A DNA stretch of 64,000 nucleotides from Paraphaeosphaeria minitans (Eukaryota > Ascomycota > Dothideomycetes > Pleosporales > Didymosphaeriaceae): assembly GCA_015832175.1 (NCBI GenBank), contig WJXW01000003.1, positions 3,968,001 to 4,032,000 on the forward strand, in the 5' to 3' direction. The notes under the pieces are model-generated. The model made no database searches and had not been told where the DNA came from. It saw only the letters and a list, made by a program, of their open reading frames with translations. Numbering within the stretch: the stretch's first letter is position 1; each line of letters begins with the position of its first letter. This document shows positions 1 to 11,011 of this stretch, piece after piece. A program made the position numbers and the translations under genes.

Positions 1-742
1 TCCAGCCCGGTGGATCAGTTCAGGTACACAAGCACTGCGGCATCACGTTGTGTTGTGATCCAGCAGTATGCATATAACGGCCAGTGCTTTCGCGCACTTG
101 CTTGTGCGCAGGGTGTCAAGGTGGGACATCGCTGGGCGTGGGGGAGCGGTGACAGGCTGGCACGGCCTCCGTGCCTGTTTGGAGGAACGGTTGGAGGGAT
201 AATGCCTGGGTGCACATATAGAGTAGACCGTCATAGACGGACGGGTAGGGCCATAATGCCGGCATTGCGGTGGCTGGCAATAGTGATATAAGGGCGGGGC
301 AGCGGACTGACTGGACATGCTGCAGTGGCGCATGACCTCAAAGCTGGCAGAGCGGCCGTAATAGTCCTAATCTGCCGGTGCGAGCTGACGTAGGGAGCAA
401 GTTCGCTAGAGTATTTCTACCTTGGCTGTCCATGCAAGCGACCTAGAGAATACCGGATGTGGATTGATTGAAGATGCTGTGGTACTATGGGTAACGATGT
501 AAGTCGTTATAAGTACATTTCGGGAAAGCCGACAAATAGATGAAATGATACATGATTTGAGATAGGATGTATGCTTTGACTATATTTAGCGACTTGAAAC
601 GTTCGGCTGATCGGTAGGAAAGACGAGGATCCTGCGACCCGCGGACGCGCCGCAAGCGACAATGAACATCTGTCGTAGACGGAACACGGCATCGGACCAG
701 AAAATTGATCAGGTGCCACCAGAGACACCCAGACTATCATCC
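1..742. other. Intergenic, no gene seen
   Basis: Only short overlapping frames of under 100 codons in several phases occur here, none with recognisable protein sequence. The stretch adjoins the 3' end of the PNGase A-like gene on the minus strand and probably contains its downstream region. Confidence 0.5.
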
Positions 743-2749
743 CTATCCATGTCCCTGTTGCTCGCGGAGTGGACCACGGCCAAGCATTGCTTTGATTCCA
801 AGGTTCGCGTACGTCTGCTTGCCGGCTTGGTGTGGAGTAGGTGGGCTGTTTTGGACCACGTAGGTATCACCCCCAACGCTTTGGGAGTCGTAGACAACAG
901 AATCATTCGTGGCGAGAGTGTGGCGGTGATAGAGATCCACCTCCGCAGCCCCGGAAGCGGAGATGCCAGCCAGCGAGTAGACCTGTTCAGTGCTTCCGGA
1001 GCCAAATGATTTCTTCAGGGCTGGTGCAGCCAGATAGTGGGCAGATCCATTCTGACTGTTGCTGATCACGGCGCCTGTGAACGAATAGGTATAGCCAGGA
1101 AGCTGGCTATAATCGAAGGAATCCGCTTCTGTAGGGAAGGCGAGGTGGCCAACTTTTTGCACATTCTTGGCCCGATTCATTGCTGCGTCGATGGTGTAAT
1201 TGCCGCCTTCCAACACATTGTACGATGACGATACCCGAAGGGGATAACTGAAACTCCGTGAATAACCACCATGAGACTCCTGCTTGCCTGTCGTGGTTTG
1301 GGTCGTGATTTGATCATTACCGCTATTGTAAAGCTTGCCCTTGATCGCGAAGCTCAGGTCTTGAGTCCAAGCGACATTCAGCGAGCCTTTCGAGGTGATG
1401 ATAGTAGACCTGACCGAGAACGATCTCCGAGCATTCACTGAGTAGTCCAGAGCCTGGACCGATCCATTTGCGCCTTTGGTGACCGACGAAGACACACCAA
1501 GAACCACATTTGGGGCTTCAATCGTAGGAGCGGCTCCTTGTGTGATACTGTCGTTCTTGTCTAACCAAATAAAAACCTTGCCTGTCACTACCCAATTCGA
1601 GCCCACCGTTTCCGTCAAGTATGCGTTGCCCTTCTCGTCTTGGTCTATTCCTGCGACTTTGATTTCAAATTTATGTGCTTGTCCGTCGCAAAGACGTGGA
1701 AGAAAAGCGGAGATCTCGATCTCATCCTCTTGAAGGTCAAAGGCATCGATGCCAACCACTGGCCGCCAAAAGCCTGGAACGACACCGCCGGTAAAAATGA
1801 CGGGGAATGGCCACGCAACGCCGACCAATGTTTCATCAATGTAAAGCTGCACCTCTCGGAAAGGGGAGTATCCGTAAAGAGTCGTTTCATTGCCAAATAC
1901 CGTAGTGTCTGAAGACAGAACGTTGGCCCACCAGAACTCTTCTGTTGCTTGACCAACTGTCGAGAGACTGACAATAGCCTTTTTGACGTTGCGCGGGAGT
2001 GTCAAAGTATCAATAGCCTTGGTATCGGGTATGACGAAAGCACTAGGCTTGTCCAATGAAGACTGATGTGCAGAGATGGGTATGATAACGTTTGCTGCAT
2101 CGATGTTGTCTTCTGCGGTGAAGAAGGCAGCCGTCAGAGTGGTCTCCCACTTTCCTGTGTACGTGTCGTCTACCAAATTCCCGAGGTCGAAGATGAGCTT
2201 TTGCGGCTCCTGGAAGAGTGACAAGTAGTTGCTCAAATCCTTGATGTATGACCAAGTAATGCCGTTTGCGGTAGGCTCAGCCGTGGATGTTCTCCAAATT
2301 TCTGTGTCGTTGAAGTACATGAGCGCGAGACGGTCGAACTGCCTTCCCACAGAGGTGACGGTGAAGTTGATTGTGATCTTGTTGAATTCGCATTCGGGCG
2401 GAGTGTAGTTTCCTACAAAGGGGATCCCGTAGGAGTAGGCAAACTCGTGGACCATGATGGTCTTTTCGCAGCTCTTCTTCGGACTTAGAACAGGCGGGTA
2501 CACTTGGAGGCATTCTAGTAGAGGCGCAGTTGCATTCGGCGCGCGGCCGATCAAGGCAGAGTCGATGCGACTGACTTGTGACTGCGACGGGGCCTGGGAG
2601 GCTATGATGGGATGGGAAAGAGTCATTAGTATTAGAAGAAACAATATGGAGGACAAAGCCGCTCGATGTTGACATGCTTGTTTCCCTTGCCACCCTAGCT
2701 GATTCTGCTCAGCAATAACCTGCAACGCCGGGGCCCTGGTTATGCCCAT
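743..2749 (-). CDS. Peptide-N4-asparagine amidase A (PNGase A)-like secretory protein
   Basis: This family (peptide:N-glycanase A, distinct from cytosolic Png1) removes N-glycans from glycopeptides in the secretory pathway or outside the cell. The frame is uninterrupted and gives 668 aa from the ATG at 2749. The open frame continues to an ATG at 2953, but those extra 68 codons look non-coding, while the 2749 start puts a hydrophobic segment (about residues 30-50) near the N terminus as a signal or signal anchor. The conserved N-terminal half of the family is clear, for example VHEFAYSYGIPFVGNYTPPE, then YFNDTEIWRTSTAEP and FDLGNLVDDTYTG. Many NxS/T sequons are present, as expected for a secreted protein. 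No intron is needed. Function is by family resemblance; catalytic residues of this family are not something I can confirm by eye. Confidence 0.85.
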   Translation of the reverse strand: MGITRAPALQVIAEQNQLGWQGKQACQHRAALSSILFLLILMTLSHPIIASQAPSQSQVSRIDSALIGRAPNATAPLLECLQVYPPVLSPKKSCEKTIMVHEFAYSYGIPFVGNYTPPECEFNKITINFTVTSVGRQFDRLALMYFNDTEIWRTSTAEPTANGITWSYIKDLSNYLSLFQEPQKLIFDLGNLVDDTYTGKWETTLTAAFFTAEDNIDAANVIIPISAHQSSLDKPSAFVIPDTKAIDTLTLPRNVKKAIVSLSTVGQATEEFWWANVLSSDTTVFGNETTLYGYSPFREVQLYIDETLVGVAWPFPVIFTGGVVPGFWRPVVGIDAFDLQEDEIEISAFLPRLCDGQAHKFEIKVAGIDQDEKGNAYLTETVGSNWVVTGKVFIWLDKNDSITQGAAPTIEAPNVVLGVSSSVTKGANGSVQALDYSVNARRSFSVRSTIITSKGSLNVAWTQDLSFAIKGKLYNSGNDQITTQTTTGKQESHGGYSRSFSYPLRVSSSYNVLEGGNYTIDAAMNRAKNVQKVGHLAFPTEADSFDYSQLPGYTYSFTGAVISNSQNGSAHYLAAPALKKSFGSGSTEQVYSLAGISASGAAEVDLYHRHTLATNDSVVYDSQSVGGDTYVVQNSPPTPHQAGKQTYANLGIKAMLGRGPLREQQGHG

Positions 2750-3012
2750 CTTTTGGTAACAACCGTCCCTACCCTCCTTGTGTCTTCCCAAGCAGGTTCG
2801 CTGATTCGTGCACACTCGGATGAGGCCGCGCTTTTGAGGTATCTCTGTAATGAAAGCCAGATACAGGTTCCGTGAACGCCGCGTAGATCTCGAAATTGGA
2901 GAGAGGATATGATGACTGGGAACGTTAGCAATTGAGAGGGTTGTTGTAATCATAGAGGGAAGGCACGAACCTCGCTAAATGACAGATGCAAAGAAAGGAG
3001 CAAGCAATGCGG

Positions 3013-3291
3013 TCAGCTCCGGCCACGGTGGTTGTCCCAGAAGCGTTTTGTTGCGCTCTTGATGATTTCCGAGTCGCCGAACCGCGAACGGTAGTAGTTG
3101 ACGAGGGCGAATTCGTCTTGTGCGAGGATGTAGGAATGGGGTTGCGCTTTTATCTTAGCGTGGACCTCGGCGAGCTTCCTCTCCAGATGTTGGGCGAGAC
3201 GTTGGTCGACACCACCTGGCGAATTTTGTGCGAGGTGGACAGCCTGGCCGAGGGTTAGGCTTCCCATGCCGCTTATATATTCTGCACCCAT
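3013..3291 (-). CDS. Small conserved protein of unknown function, 92 aa
   Basis: A single-exon frame of 92 codons starts at ATG 3291. The protein reads as a compact helical protein, with segments such as LTLGQAVHLAQNSPGGVDQ and FALVNYYRSRFGDSEI and a FWDNHRG end. From memory this resembles small uncharacterised proteins common in filamentous ascomycetes, but I cannot name a domain. No signal peptide and no cysteines are visible. It is transcribed in the same direction as the PNGase A-like gene and lies about 260 bp upstream of it; a shared regulation cannot be read from the sequence. Confidence 0.6.
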   Translation of the reverse strand: MGAEYISGMGSLTLGQAVHLAQNSPGGVDQRLAQHLERKLAEVHAKIKAQPHSYILAQDEFALVNYYRSRFGDSEIIKSATKRFWDNHRGRS

Positions 3292-5328
3292 AGTGGATGG
3301 TGCTGGAATAAAGTAGGTGCGGGCGGGGTGTGATCAAGAAAGGAAGGCGCGATTCGATGGTCGGAAAGCACTTAGGCACAATGTGGGAAGAACGGGCAAA
3401 GACAGGATATAGGGTGGAAATATAAATATACGTACCAGTTCGACGCACGTGGAGAAGAAAGCCGAAGTCAGGTCGACGAGATTAGTTTGAAGCTGTAACC
3501 CACTGGCGACGGAAGTGATCCGTATTGGGAGCTGTCAACGCTGCACCTGCAAGCCTACCCGCGCAATGAAGACATGTGCCAGCAGCCCTGGTTCTGCAAG
3601 GAAGCGATAATGCCTGAGCGGTCGCAGGGATGGGCAAGTCGAGAGTCAGCGGAGCGCGGTGGGGGTGCACGGCGCCGTTCCTGGTGAAGACACGCCTTTC
3701 CGCCGTGCTGGTACGCTGAAGCAGCCCAGCGCAGACGACGAGGGCGACGGCCAATGGGCGGCCAGGGCGGGTCTGCTTAGGGGATTTTAGATGGAATTTT
3801 GAATTTGAAGGACAAGGTTCTCTGGCATCGTCAGAGCATCGATGCATACGTTGCGTAGGCGTTGGGTTGCGACTGGTGCCGAAACAGGGACAAAACCTTA
3901 ATCAACCTTTGCGGCCGGGTGCCCGACCCGCACAAAGAATTCTTCGGGGGAGCGTTGGGAAGCGGACAAGGCGAATTTGACAGTCTACGGGCTTGTCAGG
4001 AGCGTCCTGGACTGGCGACGATGGGCGAGGTTGAACCAGGATCGGCAGAGCAGACAAAGGCGACGCGGCGGGGATGTGTCGTTGCGAGACACTGGCTAGG
4101 AGCACAGGTGCCCACCGGCCGAGTGTCACCATGCCGCGGTCGAATTAGGCTGCTGGAGCGTTTGTGAACGGCTGCAGGCCTCGACGTCAAACGTTGCTCA
4201 TCCCGGGCGCGCTGCGTCGTGCCCTGGTGCCGTGTCCTTAGTCAGTGCCGCACCCTTGTCCCGAGAATGGCAGATCGACCGACAACGGCTGAGAGAAATA
4301 GCGAGCGACGGCGGAAGATTTGGCCAGGCCAGGTGCGCTCAACCGCCTACGTCGAGCCCTCGAGCCCTCGAGCCTCGCGCCACCGACGTTCAAGGCCTCA
4401 CGGCAGCGCAGTCGGGTTCGTGCAGCCTGCCCCGCAGTTTTAGCATTTGCGGTGGGATGGGCATTCTGTAACGGCGAGATTCACGGCGGCTTCTGGCAAA
4501 GGCTTCGGCAATTTCGAAACGCGTGCATCAGACAAAGGCGACTCACGTGCCTGGTCGTGCTGCGATACAAGGCCACGTTCTGCAGTAGTCGAGATGAGGG
4601 ACGTGAAACAAATGGGGCGGCTTGTGCGGCAGCCCAATTCGTTAACGTTGACGGTCGCAGGGGTATCGTATTCTTCATGCGGGCCCACAAACTGCCATGA
4701 CGCTTGCAGAGTCGAGCAGAGTCGAGTAGAGCCGAGCGGAGTCGAGCGGAGTCGAGCGGAGTCGAGCAGAGAAGAGCCCTTCACGTCCGTCTGCACAATG
4801 AGGCCGAACATCCCTCGCTCGTTGACCTCTGGAGAATGACAGCCTGGGCGCCGCATCTGCAGGGGTGAGAGTGCGACTACACCGGATGCTCTGGAAAGCC
4901 TCTCACGTACTGTGTGGACGTGAACAACCGAGACGCCGTCCAAGTCAAACTTCTGGACACGTAGGTATACTAAGCCAAGTCGTGCCGGGACTCGACGGTC
5001 AGGACTCTGATCAAACCTTAGATCCTGTCTTCATGTTGGAACGAGTGGGCTGCAGCTGCACAGTGCATGCTCGGAAGCCTTCTGGGATGCCGCGGAAGCC
5101 ATGTGGCTGCAGAAGGGACGAGGAAGAGCCGACGATGGGCTGGACTGAGTCACTGAAGAGAGCTGCACCGGCTTGACATTGCATCGGAGCGCGGCGCGCC
5201 AAGCCCGCTCAGGACCCCTGCCAGAAAATGAAGGCCCCGTCGTCACCGTCGCGTTACCTTCGCCAGGCACGCTTAGCAGGAGACGAGCAGCCGTTACGAC
5301 ACCTCTGCACAAACTGAGCCGAATTTCG
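3292..5328. other. Intergenic, GC-rich, no convincing gene
   Basis: Several frames of 70-190 codons occur on both strands, including a long one antisense to the start of the FAM210 gene. They overlap each other, lack recognisable domains and have no clear splice continuity. One short tandem repeat (4709-4774) is described separately. Confidence 0.45.
4709..4774. repeat. Short tandem repeat, unit about 10 bp (GAGTCGAGCG)
   Basis: About six or seven imperfect head-to-tail copies of a 10-bp unit GAGTCGAGCG/GAGTCGAGCA are visible. The repeat lies in intergenic DNA about 550 bp upstream of the FAM210-like gene. Confidence 0.85.
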
Positions 5329-6128
5329 ATGAACCCATCCGCCGTCCACATCTGGACGGAGCAGGTCCTGCTCCGGGGAGCCTTCTCGCGGCTTGCCACC
5401 GTCAACCGACACCAGACATTCACCCGCACCTTCTCCCACTTACGACCGAGAGCACCCTGCGGAGCATTCCAGCGCTTCCCGCTCCGCATCCTCCGCAATG
5501 GGCGTGCAAACGTGAGCCCACGCTTCCGGACCCTCCGCTTCAAGAGCGACAAACCGCCACACACGCCCGATCCTACGCCACATCTCGGCAGCCCTGAGCC
5601 CGCACTCACGCTCTCGCAGCGTCTGAAGAGACTCTCTAAACAGTACGGATGGCTTGCAGTGGGCGTCTACTTCGGTCTGTCCGCTCTCGACTTTCCCTTC
5701 TGCTACCTCGCAGTGCGCATGCTGGGTACCGAGCGAGTGGGCCACTACGAACATGTGGTCGTGGAAGGTATCAAATCCCTGATACGAATACCATTTCCCA
5801 ATTTGTTCCAGGGTTCTCGGGATCTGGAAGGCCCCGTTGCTGAGGAGATCCGGGAGGCTGCCGAGAGAGAAGAGGCCCTTGGACAAGACGGCGGCAAAGT
5901 CGTGGGCCACAATGGAACTGCTGAAGCATGTATGGTGTCTGTTGGTCTGCATTAGCTACACCACATATTAACCCGCTTGCAGCACTCTGGACCCAGCTTG
6001 CGCTGGCCTACGCCGTCCATAAGTCGCTCATCTTCTTTCGAATTCCGCTCACCGCAGCTGTCCTTCCAAAGGTCGCAAAGACCCTCAGGAAATGGGGCTG
6101 GAATGTCGGCAAACCCAAACCAACCTAA
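5329..6128 (+). CDS. FAM210/DUF1279-family mitochondrial membrane protein
   Basis: Two exons, 5329-5929 and 5983-6128, joined by a 53-nt intron (5930-5982, GTATGG...TTGCAG), give 248 aa. The first in-frame ATG is 5329; the open frame extends upstream without another ATG. The N terminus (residues 1-75) is rich in Arg and Ser with few acidic residues, which fits a mitochondrial presequence. Residues about 95-130 carry LSQRLKRLSKQYGWLAVGVY followed by a hydrophobic helix, the core of DUF1279. The second exon supplies LWTQLALAYAVHKSLIFFR and a basic C terminus, the other conserved half. In animals and yeast relatives act at the mitochondrial inner membrane or in translation, but the exact role in fungi is not settled. 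Splicing restores the family sequence across the junction, which supports the model strongly. Confidence 0.85.
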
Positions 6129-9100
6129 GTCGAGTGCTCATACAATTACCAACCGTCTCTTCGACCCGGAGCGGGTTTCTCAAGCGTCGTCCATGGTTTT
6201 GTATCAGTAAGGAACGGTCGCACAGTGGCTGACATATGTGCTTTGTGAGAATATGTAAGATATGTGTACGTGTATCTCACGTTAGTCCCTTTCAGCATAG
6301 CGAACCCGGTTCAGGCGAGGCTATCTTGGACACAGTGAGTCTTTAGCTTCCGTCGAGCACATCTCACTCTCACCAATACTTTCGATTATATTTACACACA
6401 TACACACAAACCAATCATGGTTTCAGGTCTCTACAGAAACCAACCGTGATGTGACGAGATTACCGAGCCCACCCAGGTTATGCTGTCGCCTTGGAAACTC
6501 GCCATCTGGAGGTAACAGACCTCTGACACTCGCTTATTGTACCGTACACATTTTTTATTAGTGCCACGCGTGGCTTCCAAGGTTTTCCAGAAGCCCGAGG
6601 GTAAAATTTACCACCATGAGTAGCATCGCACTCAGCAGTGGGTGCCGGGACACTTCCACCGCGATCATATATCGCGTCGCTCATGGCCTTGGTCCAACTT
6701 GCATGGTGAAGCCAAAGCTTCCGATCGACCCCTTCACATGGAGAAAAATCACCTTACCAGAGAAACGATTCGGCCAATCCTTTTCAGCACTGTGCATCGC
6801 AGCCGAACGACGCTAAAGGTCCCGCGTACTCGACACTTCCAGTCCGCGCTAAGCATAATGAAGTGTGTCTAATCATCGAAAACACTCGTTCACAGACAAA
6901 TGAAAGTTCAACGCGAAAAACTTGCACATAGGGCCAGACGGTTCATCGGATTATCTTTCAAGCACATGGTCGTCGCCCATGAAAGGAGCGCAAGAATGGT
7001 GGCCAATAACCAGGCCTCCCGTCCGGTTCCCGTAGTGTTGACGCTCCTACTGTCTCATCGACACTGCAGACATGGTATAAGGGATGTACAGCACAATGAC
7101 TTATCAAGACATGCGAGCGAGCTTACCGTCCGACTCTTGTGTATTCAGCGACGGATACGACATTTGAACACGTGAAACTTCACGACGATAGCACCCCTAT
7201 CTGTTCCCCGAACGCGCGGCGGCTCCGAGGTGATCTCCGTTTCCGAGCTGTCAAAATAAAGTTCGTACCGGCGCTGCAGATGATCTGCGTTGCCTTCTCA
7301 CGATCTGGGCTAACAGCCCTAGCGCAGCCCTACCTATGACGAGGCCTTAGCCGCACTAACAAGATACAGCTACACCGGAAACAAGACGCCGAGCTGAACT
7401 TGTACCTCGTCGAAGATGCATATACAGTGGGGCTCGAATGCTCCTAAGTCTGATTGTCCGCTTGCGTCCACGTGGCGATGAATTCCCCGACGAGGCGACT
7501 GAAAAAGTGGAAAGTTTGATTCAAAGGAAGGTAAGACAGGCACTATTCAATATAGGTGTCATAAAAGTCTTACGTCATGCTTCGTTCTCGAAAAGGCAAA
7601 TAGTCTACGGTTCTGAGGCTTACCACCCAGCGTGATGGTCCGGCAAGGCCTTCCTTACCTTCTAACAGTCCATCATATTCGGCACCCACCCACCAGCTAA
7701 CGACTAGCCCATGACAGTGCTAAGGACTAGCTTACCACATGCTGTCCACACTAACGACTAGCTTACCACAGTACTCCAGGCGCAGATTCTGGACACTCCG
7801 AGGCTGAATCAGCGACTCCGCGGCGCGTTGGTACACCCACAATGACCTTCTCGCGTCGTCGGACCCGATCATCTCGAGCACCAAGCCACTTGATTCGGCA
7901 TTCTTACCATTTCACGTTCTCTGGAGTGCAGAAGCCGGGTCTCTGCTTCCAGCGATTTTTCAACGTGACGCCTTTGTGTAGGTAATGCTACTCGTAGTCC
8001 CTTCGCGCCAAGACACGGTTCGGCAAACCTTCGCAGATTCTACGATGTACCGACTGCACGAGTGGAAGTTTGGGTTAGGCATGATTTACATCAGGCTTTT
8101 TACCACATGAAATCCCCCGCAGCTGTTGAGTTCCTGTACTTGCTGCTTTTCCTTTTCGGCTTGGTCAACAACCCTCTCGCTACCTAATCCGTTCGAGCTT
8201 TTAGAGTCATCCCCTCTTTGGTTTCTCGCATGGAACTCTTCCGATTTTCGAGCGTTGGGTCCGCAGCTCATATTTGCCCGAAGTGGTAATTCGCAAGGCT
8301 TGAAAACAAGGCTTGTACGGCAGGTTCCGGGGCACGGCCACAAAGGCTATTGTGGCGGAACAATCTCCGGAGAAGCCTGCTAAAACGCACTATTCGCTAC
8401 ACAAGCCTTGCGCAAGTACTCTAACGCTAGCCCTGGTGACAGAGCCGCGCACGTTTTGGGCTCTGCAGCGCGAAGTGGCGCGGATATCCACACTTCCGCT
8501 GTGGAGAATCATGAAGCCAATCCGCACCGGACGGCTATTCATACCTGGGCGAATCGGAGAGCTTGTGACCATTTCGATTTGGAAACACTTGCGTACGCAG
8601 CCGCGACGTCGAACATCTCTGCTCATGACCAAAGTGCTCGTTCTGAAGCCGCCATAGCAACTTATTCGCCCATGATGGCTCTCGAAGTTACCGTTTGCGA
8701 CAACGATCTACGAGAGCAGATTTAGAACCATGTCTCTGCTTCCATCAACTGCTTGACCCAGCCACATCTCCCACGCTTGTACAAGAGCTGGCGTACTCTC
8801 TAGGTAACGCATCGCCAAGCACTGCTCTCCAACAGTCCCGTGCGCCATCCTCTTCTAAGGCCAGCCCCCTTAACTGTATGAATTGTCTGTTCGAAGATAC
8901 GGGCATACTGCGGTCTCTCTTGATGTGCCGTGATCCGCAAGCAGAACTCTAGCGGGATGGTTGTGGACACTGTAGTGTGTTTATTGCTGTGCTTGTGTGG
9001 GGTGTGGCGGTATGCTCGGCAGTTGCGATTGTTGGTCTGCGGAGGCTGCGGTTTTGATGGCTACCTAGGAGGGGTGGAGGACAAATAGAGAAGGGCAAAT

Positions 9101-9213
9101 TATGTGCATACAACTTCCTGGCGAACCAAAAGCACATCAAATTCCGCCCCTGTTATTTTTCTGAAGATGAGAGAGGTGGAAGGTGTTTTGGGAGACGCCG
9201 ACAGATGTGAGAT
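6129..9213. other. Intergenic, no gene seen
   Basis: About 3 kb of mixed sequence with only short frames (under 115 codons) and no recognisable protein. A 7.69-7.78 kb cluster of short direct repeats is listed separately. The decayed repeat family that becomes obvious after 9.3 kb may begin here, but copies are too weak to call. Confidence 0.45.
7694..7775. repeat. Three direct copies of a CTAACGACTAGCTTACCACA-like motif
   Basis: Copies begin near 7696, 7721 and 7751. The last two share the run GACTAGCTTACCACA, and the first and third share CTAACGACTAGC. Spacing is irregular (about 25-30 bp). No gene is associated. Confidence 0.7.
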
Positions 9214-9297
9214 CCTCGCAGACAGACCCTCGCAGACAGACCCTCGCAGACAGACCCTCGCAGACAGACCCTCGCAGACAGACCCTCGCAGACAGAT
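9214..9297. repeat. Perfect 14-bp tandem repeat, six copies
   Basis: The unit CCTCGCAGACAGAC is repeated head to tail six times with essentially no divergence (last base of the final unit differs). It reads open in several frames on both strands, which creates apparent repeat proteins that are not genes. Confidence 0.95.
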
Positions 9298-9324
9298 ACA
9301 CACATCGATGCCCTTTCTACATGG

Positions 9325-10415
9325 TTTTTAGTCCCGCCACCGAAGCACATGATTGCTCGCTTTTGTTCCTTTTAGAGCTAGCAGACGCAGACGCAGACAC
9401 ATGTCATCTGTGTCACCGTCTTTGAGACAGCCACAGAAACACATTCGCCACTTGATATGGTTTCTAGACAGTAGGCCAGGTGGAGTGTGAAGACTTGATC
9501 AACGCAGAAGAGCGGATTTATATACACGACACAATGCCGAATTATTGATACTTGGAGATGAGGCTCACCATCAAGTTTCGGTGGTCGTCGCGCAGCCACG
9601 CGCATTCGTCGTTCATGTCAGAACTTGTATAGCACCGCGAAAGCACCATAGTTGCCGAATGAATACATGCTAGACTTTTGCTCGGCAGGTGAAGTGTGGA
9701 GAATACCGGTGAACGGTGGTGGATGTATATAGACGGACCCCGGTCAACAGATGTCCCGTCAAACTCGTGTAGATGTGATAACTCTTCGTCGCTTTTTTTG
9801 GCGGTCCCTGCATGGGATTTTTGTCTGGCAGGGCAACCGAACGAGCACATCGAATGGTGTTACGGACAATTTTGGACGCCCAACAAAGCACCACACAGTA
9901 TCTCTCTCAGTACCTTTTTAGACTTGAGCCTGTTAGGAGAAGTGTGGAGAAACGCCAAAGGAAGGTTGCGAGCTTAAATAGACAGTCCTGGGCTGTCGTA
10001 TCACCTGGGCTTTGTACACGGTAACTGGAGATGGTGATCACCACCAAACTTTTAGGAGTGTCTTCGATGAGGCGTGTAGCGACAACGCCGGGAGGCACGT
10101 GGGGTGAGTCTTGTTTATTCCTTTTTTTTGAACGGCCTGAGAACAACACGGCTTCATGGACGTCACCTTTTTCCTTTTATGACGGGCGGATGTCAGGCTT
10201 AGTGTGAAGATCTATACAGCGCATAAGGACGGCACCTTTATACACTGTACCGTCCCATCCCTCGTATTTCCTACTTCCTTAACTGCGACTGATGATGGTG
10301 ATCAGCGTTAAGGTTTTATGAGTGCTTCAACCATCGGACGGCGGCATGGAGTGAGGCACGCACACATGCGTTGCTCGGCTTGTGTTCTCTAGACAACCAG
10401 CGAAGCACATGGCCG
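9325..10415 (+). repeat. Decayed short interspersed repeat array, left block
   Basis: A motif with the approximate consensus TTTTnGACAGCCACCAAAGCACATGG recurs in one orientation. Copies visible by eye start near 9325, 9421, 9795, 9818, 9871, 10121 and 10389. For example 10389-10415 reads CTAGACAACCAGCGAAGCAC followed by ATGGC. The same motif recurs on the other side of the GMC oxidoreductase gene. Copies differ at many positions and the spacing is uneven here. Confidence 0.6.
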
Positions 10416-11011
10416 TTGGGTTTTTAAGCTTCTAGGCAGGTAGCGGATGGGTGAATGTGCAGTGCGAACTGTCAAGAGTGAGGAAGTTTAGAAAGACAAT
10501 TTTTGTCCCGACTACAAGCTTCTACAATGAAATTTTAATGATGCTAATCGTCATCGCATATTTGCATGATCCTGGCGAAAATGGATATAAATTGATGTTC
10601 AAGTGCTTACGCTATGTCCCATCGGCTTTATGCTTCCGAAATAATGTGAGTAAAGTGTAAACGAGCACTAGCGATTACGTAGGGAAAACGCCCTAGAAAG
10701 GAGGAGATCGATCTTAATCAAGGTAAACGAAAGGCCTCGGGTGTCTAATTGTAGAATAAATCACGTGCATAACGGGCCGAATGTAGGTGAGGATTCTTGG
10801 AAGCACACGGCTGAGCATATAAGTGCCGTCACCAATGTCTCTTTTTAATCAATCTGCTGGAACGATCACTAGCATTTTGCCAAGATACTATAATTAGTGC
10901 AACCATGGGCGAAACAGGGGGGCGATATATGAACCATTTGTCGGGAGAACGCATTGTTGGAGAGCGTTGTTACCGCGCAGTACATTCGCTCTTCCCGTTC
11001 GTTTTACAATT
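10416..11011. other. Intergenic upstream region of the GMC oxidoreductase
   Basis: About 600 bp with no gene. It should hold the promoter of the GMC oxidoreductase gene that starts at 11012. I see no decisive TATA or operator element. Confidence 0.4.

Noticed and set aside
2951..2953. Upstream ATG of the PNGase A-like gene
   Set aside because: The added 68 residues show no protein-like character, and the start at 2749 gives a proper signal/anchor position.
5031..5609. 192-codon frame antisense to the FAM210 gene
   Set aside because: It overlaps the exon of a well-supported gene on the other strand and has no domain; it is a shadow of GC-rich coding sequence.
9100..9350. Repeat proteins (SVCEGLSAR-type) on both strands
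   Set aside because: They are translations of the 14-bp tandem repeat, open in several frames at once.
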